A stretch of DNA of 64,000 nt from contig JARCOQ010000068.1 of NCBI GenBank assembly GCA_029207755.1, positions 310,001 to 374,000 of the forward strand, given 5' to 3'. Numbering within the stretch: position 1 is the stretch's first letter; each line of letters starts with the position of its first letter. Made by a program: the position numbers and the translations under genes. Source of the DNA: Chamaea fasciata. Its lineage: Eukaryota; Chordata; Aves; Passeriformes; Sylviidae. This document shows, one piece after another, positions 50,572-62,269 of the stretch. The notes beneath the pieces were generated by a model, which saw only the letters and a list, made by a program, of their open reading frames with translations, made no database searches and was not told where the DNA came from.

Positions 50572-53500
50572 TCACCAGTGTCCATCAAGAGTGGAATCCA
50601 TGGCCCTTGTATCCATCCAGACCAGGCTCCAATTTGGATCCACGGCTCTGGTGTCCATCTGGATGCGTGGCTGTGCTGTCCATTCAAACCAGGCTCCATC
50701 CACAGAGGGATGCATGGCTCTTGTGTCCATCACCAGTAGTGTGTATTCAGAGTGGTATCCATGGCGCTGGTGTCCATCCAGACCAGTGTCAAGCTGGGAT
50801 CCATAGCTCTTTTGTCTATTCAGGCAAGTGTCCATCCAGAGTGGAAGCCAGGGTTCTGCTGTCTATCCAGACCAGTGTCCATCCAGAGCGGACACCATTA
50901 CTCTGGTGTGCATCTCTACCTGTGTCCATCCACAGTGGCATCCATTGCTCTGGTGTCCATCCTGACCACTGTCAATCCACTGTGGGATCCATGGCTCTGG
51001 TGTCTATTCACAGCAGCGTCCATCCAGATTGGGATCCGTGGCTCTTATGTCCATCCAAACCAGTGTCCATCCACAATGGCATCCATCGCTGTGGTGTCCA
51101 ACCACACCAGTGTCCAGCTGGAAACCATGGTTCTGGCGTCCATCTAGACCAGTGTCCATTTATTGGGGAGCCATGGTCTGGTGCCCTCCCAGACCACTGG
51201 CCATCCAGAGTGGGATCCATGCCTCGGTGTCTGGCAAGAGTCAATACAAGGTGGGAGGAATTGCTCTGGTCACCATCTGGACCAGTGTCCATCTCGACCA
51301 GTGTCCATCTAGAGTCGGATCCATGCCTCTGGTTCCTATCTCCACCAGTGTCCATCAAGAGTGGAATCCATGGCCCTTGTATCCATCCAGAGCAGGCTCC
51401 AATTTGGATCCATGGCTCTGGTGTCCATCCAGAACAGTGTCCATCCAGAGACGGATCCATGGCTCTGGAGTCTTTCCAGACCAGGATCCATCCAAAGTGG
51501 GATCCATGGCTCTGGTGTCCATCTGGAGCATAATCAATCCAGAGTCCAATCCAAAACTCAGCTGTCCATCCAGAACAGGGTCCAGCTGGGATCCAAGGCT
51601 CTGATGCCTATGCATACCAGTGTCCATCCACAGTGGGGTCCATGGCTCTGGTGTCCATGCAGACCAGTGTCCACTTGGGATCCACAGCTGTGCAGTCCAT
51701 CTGGATAAGTATCCATCTGGATACGTGGCTGTGCTGTCCATTCATACCAGGCTCCATCTACAGACGCATGCATGACTCTTGTGTCCATCGAGAAGAGCGT
51801 GCATCCAGAGAGGGATCCATGGCACTGGCTTCCATCCAGAGCATTATCCATCTGGACCAGTGTCCAGTTTGCATCCATGGCTATGCTGTCCATCTGTACC
51901 AGGGTCCATCCACAGTGGGATCCATGGCTCTGCTGTCCATCCAGACCAGTGTACAGTTGGGATCCACGGCTCTGGTGTCCATCTGGATGTGTGGCTGTGC
52001 TGTCCATTCAAACCAGGCTCTATCCACAGAGGGATGCATGGCTCTTGTGTCCATCACGAGTAGTGTGTATTCAGAGTGGGATCCATGGCTCTGGTGTCCA
52101 TCCAGACCAGTGTCAAGCTGGGATCCATAGCTCTTTTGTCTATTCAGGCAAGCGTCAATCCAGAGTGGAAGCCAGGGTTCTGCTGTCTATCCTGACCAGT
52201 GTCCATCCAGAGCGGACACCATTACTCTGGTGTGCATCTCTACCTGTGTCCATCCACAGTGGCATCCATTGCTCTGGTGTCCATCCTGACCACTGTCAAT
52301 CCACTGTGGGATCCATGGCTCTGGTGTCTATTCACAGCAGCGTCCATCCAGATTGGGATCCGTGGCTCTTATGTCCATCCAAACCAGTGTCCATCCACAG
52401 TGGCATCCATTGCTCTGGTGTTGTTCCCAACCAGTGTCCAGCTGGAATCCATGGCTCTGGCATCCATCTAGACCAGTGTCCATTCATAGCGGAGCCATGG
52501 TCTGGTGCCCATCCAGACCACTGGCCATCCAGACTGGGATCCAAGGCTCGGTGTCTGGCCACACCACTATCAATACATGGTGGGAGGAATGGTTCTAGTG
52601 ACCATCTGGACCAGTGTCAATCTAGAGTCGGATCCATGGCTCTGGTTGCTATCTTCACCAGTGTCCATCAAGAGTGGAATCCATGGCCCTTGTATCCATC
52701 CAGACCAGGCTCCAATTTGGATCCACGGCTCTGGTGTCCATCTGGATGTGTGGCTGTGCTGTCCATTCAAACCAGGCTCTATCCACAGAGGGATGCATGG
52801 CTCTTGTGTCCATCACGAGTAGTGTGTATTCAGAGTGGTATCCATGGCGCTGGTGTCCATCCAGACCAGTGTCAAGCTGGGATCCATTGCTGTTTTGTCT
52901 ATTCAGGCAAGCGTCCATCCAGAGTGGAAGCCAGGGTTCTGCTGTCTATCCTGACCAGTGTCCATCCAGAGCGGACACCATTACTCTGGTGTGCATCTCT
53001 ACCTGTGTCCATCCACAGTGGCATCCATTGCTCTGGTGTCCATCCTGACCACTGTCAATCCACTGTGGGATCCATGGCTCTGGTGTCTCTTCACAGCAGC
53101 GTCCATCCAGATTGGGATCCGTGGCTCTTATGTCCATGCAAACCAGTATCCATCCACAGTGGCATCCATGGCTCTGGTGTCCATCCACACCAGTGTCCAG
53201 CTGGAATCCATGGCTCTGGCGTCCATCTAGACCAGTGTCCATTCATAGCGGAGCCATGGTCTGGGGCCCATCCAGACCACTGGCCATCCAGAGTGGGGTC
53301 CATGCCTCAGTGTCTGGCAAGAGTCAATACAAGGTGGGAGGAATTGCTCTGGTCACCATCTGGACCAGTGTCCATATAGACCAGTGTCCATCTAGAGTCG
53401 GATCCATGCCTCTGGTTCCTATCGCCACCAGTGTCCATCCACAGTGGAATCCATGGCCCTTGTATCCATCCAGAGCAGGCTCCAATTTGTATCTATGGCT

Positions 53501-56278
53501 CTCGTCTCCATCCAGAACAGTGTCCATCCAGAGACGGATCCATGGCTCTGGAGTCCATCCAGACTAGGATCCACCCACAGTGGGATCCATGACTCTGGTG
53601 TCCATCTAGAGCAGCATCCATCCAGAGTCCAATCCAAGACTCTGCTGTCCATCCAGAACAGGGTCCAACTGGGATCCAAGGCTCTGATGTCTATCCATAC
53701 CAGTGTCCATCCACAGTGGGATCGATGGCACTGGTGTCCATCCAGACCACTGTCCAGTTGGGATCCACGGCTCTGGTCTCCATCTGGATGCGTGGCTGTG
53801 CCGTCCATTCATCCCAGGCTCCATCTACAGACCCATGCATGACTCCTGTGTCCATCAAGAACAGCGTTCATCCAGAGTGGTATCCATGGCTCTGGCGTCC
53901 ATCCAGACCATTATCCATCTGGACCAGTGTCCAGTTTACACCCATGGCTATGCTGTCCATCTGTACCACGGTCCATTCAGAGTGGGATCCATTGCTCTGG
54001 TGCCCATACCGACCAGTGTCAAGCTGGGATCCATAGCTGTTTTGTCTATTCAGGCAAGCATCCATCCAGACTGGAAGCCAGGGTTCTGCTGTCTATCCAG
54101 ATCAGTGTCCATCCAGAGCGGACACCATTACTCTGGTGTGCATCTCTACCTGTGTCCATCCACAGTGGCATCCATTGCTCTGGTGTCCATGCTGACAACT
54201 GGCAATCCACTGTGGGATCCATGGCTCTGGTGTCTATCCACAGCAGCGTCCATCCAGATTGGGATCCGTGGCTCTTATGTCCATCCAAACCAGTGTCCAT
54301 CCACAGTGGCATTCATGGCTCTGGTGTCCGTCCACACCAGTGTCCAGCTGGAATCCATGGCTCTGGCGTCTACCTAGACCAGTGTCCATTCAGAGGGGAT
54401 CCATGGTCTGGTGCCCATCCAGACCACTGGCCATCCAAAGTGGGATCTAAGGCTCGGTGTCTGGCCACACCACTATCAATACAAGGTGGGAGGAATGGCT
54501 CTAGTAACCATCTGGACCAGTGTCCATCTAGAGTCGGATCCATGGCTCTGGTTGCTATCTTCACCAGTGTCCATCAAGAGTGGAATTCATGGCCCTTGTA
54601 TCCATCCAGACCAGGCTCCAATTTGGATCCACGGCTCTGGTGTCCATCTGGATGTGTGGCTGTGCTGTCCATTCAAACCAGGCTCTATCCACAGAGGGAT
54701 GCATGGCTCTTGTGTCCATCACGAGTAGTGTGTATTCAGAGTGGTATCCATGGCTCTGGTGTCCATCCAGACCAGTGTCAAGCTGGGATCCATAGCTCTT
54801 TTGTCTATTCAGGCAAGCGTCCATCCAGAGTGGAAGCCAGGGTTCTGCTGTCTATCCTGACCAGTGTCCATCCAGAGCGGACACCATTACTCTGGTGTGC
54901 ATCTCTACCTGTGTCCATCCACAGTGGCATCCATTGCTCTGGTGTCCATCCTGACCACTGTCAATCCACTGTGAGATCCATGGCTCTGGGGTCTCTTCAC
55001 AGCAGCGTCCATCCAGATTGGGATCCGTGGCTCTTATGTCCATCCAAACCAGTGTCCATCCACAGTGGCATCCATTGCTCTAGTGTTGTTCCCAACCAGT
55101 GTCCAGCTGGAATCCATGGCTCTGGCATCCATCTAGACCAGTGTCCATTCATAGCGGAGCCATGGTCTGGTGCCCTCCCAGACCACTGGCCATCCAGAGT
55201 GGGATCCATGCCTTAGTGTCTGGCAAGAGTCAATACAAGGTGGGAGGAATTGCTCTGGTCACCATCTGGACCAGTGTCCATATAGACCAGTGTCCATCTA
55301 GAGTCGGATCCATGCCTCTGGTTCCTATCGCCACCAGTGTCCATCAAGAGAGGAATCCATGGCCCTTGTATCCATCCAGACCAGGCTCCAATTTGTATCT
55401 ATGTCTCTGGTGTCCATCCAGAACAGTGTCCATCCAGAGACGGATCCATGGCTCTGGAGTCCATCCAGACTAGGATCCACCCACAGTGGGATCCATGACT
55501 CTGGTGTCCATCTAGAGCAGCATCGATCCAGAGTCCCATCCAAGACTCTGCTGTCCATCCAGAACAGGGTCCAACAGGGATCCAAGGCTCTGATGTCTAT
55601 CCATACCAGTGTCCATCCACAGTGGGATCGATGGCACTGGTGTCCATCCAGACCACTGTCCAGTTGGGATCCACGACTCTGCTGTCCATCTGGATGCGTG
55701 GCTGTGCCGTCCATTCAAACCAGGCTCCATCCACAGAGGGATGCATGGCTCTTGTGTCCATCATGAGTAGTGTACATTCTTTGTGGGATCCATGGCTCTG
55801 GTGTCCATCCAGACCAGTGTCAAGCTGGGATCCATAGCACTTTTGTCTATTCAGGCAAGCGTCCATCCAGAGTGGAAGCCAGGTTTCTGGTGTCTATCCA
55901 GACCAGTGTCCATCCAGAGCCGACACCATTACTCTAGTGTGCATCTCTACCTGTGTCCATCCACAGTGGCATCCATTGCTTTGGAGTCCATCCTGACCAC
56001 TGTCAATCCACTGTGGGATCCATGGTTCTGGTGTCCATCCACACCTGTGTCCAGCTGGAATCCATGGCTCTTATGTCCATCTAGACAAGTGTCCATTCAT
56101 AGGGGAGCCATGGTCTGGTGCCCATCCAGACCACTGGCCATCCAGAGTAGGATCCATGCCTCGGTGTCTGGCAAGAGTCAATACAAGGTGGGAGGAATGG
56201 CTCTGGTCACCATATAGACCAGTGTCCTTCAGGACCAGTGTCCATCTAGATTCGGATCCATGCCTCTGGTTGCTATCT
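50572..56278. repeat. 5707-bp tandem repeat, copy 1 of second macro-unit
   Basis: Macro-copy of 19468-25174, offset 31,104 bp. Confidence 0.9.
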
Positions 56279-59200
56279 CCACCAGTGTCCATCAAGAGTG
56301 GAATCCATGGCCCTTGTATCCATCCAGACCAGGCTCCAATTTGGATCCACGGCTCTGGTGTCCATCTGGATGCGTGGCTGTGCTGTCCATTCAAACCAGG
56401 CTCCATCCACAGAGGGATGCATGGCTCTTGTGTCCATCACCAGTAGTGTGTATTCAGAGTGGTATCCATGGCGCTGGTGTCCATCCAGACCAGTGTCAAG
56501 CTGGGATCCATAGCTCTTTTGTCTATTCAGGCAAGTGTCCATCCAGAGTGTAAGCCAGGGTTATGCTGTCTATCCAGACCAGTGTCCATCCAGAGCGGAC
56601 ACCATTACTCTGGTGTGCATCTCTACCTGTGTCCATCCACAGTGGCATCCATTGCTCTGGTGTCCATCCTGACCACTGTCAATCCACTGTGGGATCCATG
56701 GCTCTGGTGTCTATTCACAGCAGCGTCCATCCAGATTGGGATCCGTGGCTCTTATGTCCATCCAAACCAGTGTCCATCCACAATGGCATCCATCGCTGTG
56801 GTGTCCAACCACACCAGTGTCCAGCTGGAAACCATGGCTCTGGCGTCCATCTAGACCAGTGTCCATTTATTGGGGAGCCATGGTCTGGTGCCCTCCCAGA
56901 CCACTGGCCATCCAGAGTGGGATCCATGCCTCGGTGTCTGGCAAGAGTCAATACAAGGTGGGAGGAATTGCTCTGGTCACCATCTGGACCAGTGTCCATC
57001 TCGACCAGTGTCCATCTAGAGTCGGATCCATGCCTCTGGTTCCTATCTCCACCAGTGTCCATCAAGAGTGGAATCCATGGCCCTTGTATCCATCCAGAGC
57101 AGGCTCCAATTTGGATCCATGGCTCTGGTGTCCATCCAGAACAGTGTCCATCCAGAGACGGATCCATGGCTCTGGAGTCTTTCCAGACCAGGATCCATCC
57201 AAAGTGGGATCCATGGCTCTGGTGTCCATCTGGAGCATAATCAATCCAGAGTCCAATCCAAAACTCAGCTGTCCATCCAGAACAGGGTCCAGCTGGGATC
57301 CAAGGCTCTGATGCCTATGCATACCAGTGTCCATCCACAGTGGGGTCCATGGCTCTGGTGTCCATGCAGACCAGTGTCCACTTGGGATCCACAGCTGTGC
57401 AGTCCATCTGGACAAGTATCCATCTGGATACGTGGCTGTGCTGTCCATTCATACCAGGCTCCATCTACAGACGCATGCATGACTCTTGTGTCCATCGAGA
57501 AGAGCGTGCATCCAGAGAGGGATCCATGGCACTGGCTTCCATCCAGAGCATTAACCATCTGGACCAGTGTCCAGTTTGCATCCATGGCTATGCTGTCCAT
57601 CTGTACCAGGGTCCATCCACAGTGGGATCCATGGCTCTGCTGTCCATCCAGACCAGTGTACAGTTGTGATCCACGGCTCTGGTGTCCATCTGGATGTGTG
57701 GCTGTGCTGTCCATTCAAACCAGGCTCTATCCACAGAGGGATGCATGGCTCTTGTGTCCATCACGAGTAGTGTGTATTCAGAGTGGGATCCATGGCTCTG
57801 GTGTCCATCCAGACCAGTGTCAAGCTGGGATCCATAGCTCTTTTGTCTATTCAGGCAAGCGTCAATCCAGAGTGGAAGCCAGGGTTCTGCTGTCTATCCT
57901 GACCAGTGTCCATCCAGAGCGGACACCATTACTCTGGTGTGCATCTCTACCTGTGTCCATCCACAGTGGCATCCATTGCTCTGGTGTCCATCCTGACCAC
58001 TGTCAATCCACTGTGGGATCCATGGCTCTGGTGTCTATTCACAGCAGCGTCCATCCAGATTGGGATCCGTGGCTCTTATGTCCATCCAAACCAGTGTCCA
58101 TCCACAGTGGCATCCATTGCTCTGGTGTTGTTCCCAACCAGTGTCCAGCTGGAATCCATGGCTCTGGCATCCATCTAGACCAGTGTCCATTCATAGCGGA
58201 GCCATGGTCTGGTGCCCATCCAGACCACTGGCCATCCAGACTGGGATCCAAGGCTCGGTGTCTGGCCACACCACTATCAATACATGGTGGGAGGAATGGT
58301 TCTAGTGACCATCTGGACCAGTGTCAATCTAGAGTCGGATCCATGGCTCTGGTTGCTATCTTCACCAGTGTCCATCAAGAGTGGAATCCATGGCCCTTGT
58401 ATCCATCCAGACCAGGCTCCAATTTGGATCCACGGCTCTGGTGTCCATCTGGATGTGTGGCTGTGCTGTCCATTCAAACCAGGCTCTATCCACAGAGGGA
58501 TGCATGGCTCTTGTGTCCATCACGAGTAGTGTGTATTCAGAGTGGTATCCATGGCGCTGGTGTCCATCCAGACCAGTGTCAAGCTGGGATCCATTGCTGT
58601 TTTGTCTATTCAGGCAAGCGTCCATCCAGAGTGGAAGCCAGGGTTCTGCTGTCTATCCTGACCAGTGTCCATCCAGAGCGGACACCATTACTCTGGTGTG
58701 CATCTCTACCTGTGTCCATCCACAGTGGCATCCATTGCTCTGGTGTCCATCCTGACCACTGTCAATCCACTGTGGGATCCATGGCTCTGGTGTCTCTTCA
58801 CAGCAGCGTCCATCCAGATTGGGATCCGTGGCTCTTATGTCCATCCAAACCAGTATCCATCCACAGTGGCATCCATGGCTCTGGTGTCCATCCACACCAG
58901 TGTCCAGCTGGAATCCATGGCTCTGGCGTCCATCTAGACCAGTGTCCATTCATAGCGGAGCCATGGTCTGGGGCCCATCCAGACCACTGGCCATCCAGAG
59001 TGGGATCCATGCCTCAGTGTCTGGCAAGAGTCAATACAAGGTGGGAGGAATTGCTCTGGTCACCATCTGGACCAGTGTCCATATAGACCAGTGTCCATCT
59101 AGAGTCGGATCCATGCCTCTGGTTCCTATCTCCACCAGTGTCCATCCACAGTGGAATCCATGGCCCTTGTATCCATCCAGAGCAGGCTCCAATTTGTATC

Positions 59201-61985
59201 TATGGCTCTCGTCTCCATCCAGAACAGTGTCCATCCAGAGACGGATCCATGGTTATGGAGTCCATCCAGACTAGGATCCACCCACAGTGGGATCCATGAC
59301 TCTGGTGTCCATCTAGAGCAGCATCCATCCAGAGTCCAATCCAAGACTCTGCTGTCCATCCAGAACAGGGTCCAACTGGGATCCAAGGCTCTGATGTCTA
59401 TCCATACCAGTGTCCATCCACAGTGGGATCGATGGCACTGGTGTCCATCCAGACCACTGTCCAGTTGGGATCCACGGCTCTGGTCTCCATCTGGATGCGT
59501 GGCTGTGCCGTCCATTCATCCCAGGCTCCATCTACAGACCCATGCATGACTCCTGTGTCCATCAAGAACAGCGTTCATCCAGAGTGGTATCCATGGCTCT
59601 GGCGTCCATCCAGACCATTATCCATCTGGACCAGTGTCCAGTTTACACCCATGGCTATGCTGTCCATCTGTACCACGGTCCATTCAGAGTGGGATCCATT
59701 GCTCTGGTGCCCATACCGACCAGTGTCAAGCTGGGATCCATAGCTCTTTTGTCTATTCAGGCAAGCATCCATCCAGACTGGAAGCCAGGGTTCTGCTGTC
59801 TATCCAGATCAGTGTCCATCCAGAGCGGACACCATTACTCTGGTGTGCATCTCTACCTGTGTCCATCCACAGTGGCATCCATTGCTCTGGTGTCCATGCT
59901 GACAACTGGCAATCCACTGTGGGATCCATGGCTCTGGTGTCTATCCACAGCAGCGTCCATCCAGATTGGGATCCGTGGCTCTTATGTCCATCCAAACCAG
60001 TGTCCATCCACAGTGGCATTCATGGCTCTGGTGTCCGTCCACACCAGTGTCCAGCTGGAATCCATGGCTCTGGCGTCTACCTAGACCAGTGTCCATTCAG
60101 AGGGGATCCATGGTCTGGTGCCCATCCAGACCACTGGCCATCCAAAGTGGGATCTAAGGCTCGGTGTCTGGCCACACCACTATCAATACAAGGTGGGAGG
60201 AATGGCTCTAGTAACCATCTGGACCAGTGTCCATCTAGAGTCAGATCCATGGCTCTGGTTGCTATCTTCACCAGTGTCCATCAAGAGTGGAATTCATGGC
60301 CCTTGTATCCATCCAGACCAGGCTCCAATTTGGATCCACGGCTCTGGTGTCCATCTGGATGTGTGGCTGTGCTGTCCATTCAAACCAGGCTCTATCCACA
60401 GAGGGATGCATGGCTCTTGTGTCCATCACGAGTAGTGTGTATTCAGAGTGGTATCCATGGCGCTGGTGTCCATCCAGACCAGTGTCAAGCTGGGATCCAT
60501 TGCTGTTTTGTCTATTCAGGCAAGCGTCCATCCAGAGTGGAAGCCAGGGTTCTGCTGTCTATCCTGACCAGTGTCCATCCAGAGCGGACACCATTACTCT
60601 GGTGTGCATCTCTACCTGTGTCCATCCACAGTGGCATCCATTGCTCTGGTGTCCATGCTGACAACTGTCAATCCACTGTGAGATCCATGGCTCTGGGGTC
60701 TCTTCACAGCAGCGTCCATCCAGATTGGGATCCGTGGCTCTTATGTCCATCCAAACCAGTGTCCATCCACAGTGGCATCCATTGCTCTAGTGTTGTTCCC
60801 AACCAGTGTCCAGCTGGAATCCATGGCTCTGGCATCCATCTAGACCAGTGTCCATTCATAGCGGAGCCATGGTCTGGTCCCCTCCCAGACCACTGGCCAT
60901 CCAGAGTGGGATCCATGCCTTAGTGTCTGGCAAGAGTCAATACAAGGTGGGAGGAATTGCTCTGGTCACCATCTGGACCAGTGTCCATATAGACCAGTGT
61001 CCATCTAGAGTCGGATCCATGCCTCTGGTTCCTATCGCCACCAGTGTCCATCAAGAGAGGAATCCATGGCCCTTGTATCCATCCAGACCAGGCTCCAATT
61101 TGTATCTATGTCTCTGGTGTCCATCCAGAACAGTGTCCATCCAGAGACGGATCCATGGCTCTGGAGTCCATCCAGACTAGGATCCACCCACAGTGGGATC
61201 CATGACTCTGGTGTCCATCTAGAGCAGCATCGATCCAGAGTCCCATCCAAGACTCTGCTGTCCATCCAGAACAGGGTCCAACAGGGATCCAAGGCTCTGA
61301 TGTCTATCCATACCAGTGTCCATCCACAGTGGGATCGATGGCACTGGTGTCCATCCAGACCACTGTCCAGTTGGGATCCACGACTCTGCTGTCCATCTGG
61401 ATGCGTGGCTGTGCCGTCCATTCAAACCAGGCTCCATCCACAGAGGGATGCATGGCTCTTGTGTCCATCATGAGTAGTGTACATTCTTTGTGGGATCCAT
61501 GGCTCTGGTGTCCATCCAGACCAGTGTCAAGCTGGGATCCATAGCACTTTTGTCTATTCAGGCAAGCGTCCATCCAGAGTGGAAGCCAGGTTTCTGGTGT
61601 CTATCCAGACCAGTGTCCATCCAGAGCCGACACCATTACTCTAGTGTGCATCTCTACCTGTGTCCATCCACAGTGGCATCCATTGCTTTGGAGTCCATCC
61701 TGACCACTGTCAATCCACTGTGGGATCCATGGTTCTGGTGTCCATCCACACCTGTGTCCAGCTGGAATCCATGGCTCTTATGTCCATCTAGACAAGTGTC
61801 CATTCATAGGGGAGCCATGGTCTGGTGCCCATCCAGACCACTGGCCATCCAGAGTAGGATCCATGCCTCGGTGTCTGGCAAGAGTCAATACAAGGTGGGA
61901 GGAATGGCTCTGGTCACCATATAGACCAGTGTCCTTCAGGACCAGTGTCCATCTAGATTCGGATCCATGCCTCTGGTTGCTATCT
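56279..61985. repeat. 5707-bp tandem repeat, copy 2 of second macro-unit
   Basis: Macro-copy of 25175-30881, offset 31,104 bp. Confidence 0.9.
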
Positions 61986-62269
61986 CCACCAGTGTCCATC
62001 AAGAGAGGAATCCATGGCCCTTGTATCCATCCAGAGCAGGCTCCAATTTGGATTCATTGCTCTGGTGTCCATCCAGGACAGTGTCCATCCTGAGACGAAT
62101 CCATGGCTCTGGAGTCTATCCAGAACAGAGTAAAACTGGGATCCAAGGTTCTGAGGTCTATCCATACCAGTGTCCATCCACAGTGGGATCCATGGAACTG
62201 GTGTCCATCCAGACCAGTATCTAGTTGGGATCCACGGCTCTGGTGTCTATCTGGACAAGTATCTATCCA

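Larger units (their letters stand above)
49073..62269. repeat. Long HOR unit, 13197 bp, macro-copy of 17969-31165
   Basis: Offset 31,104 bp throughout, including the internal 5707-bp duplication. Differences noticed are a single base at 54039 and a cluster of four at 54755-54798. Confidence 0.9.
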
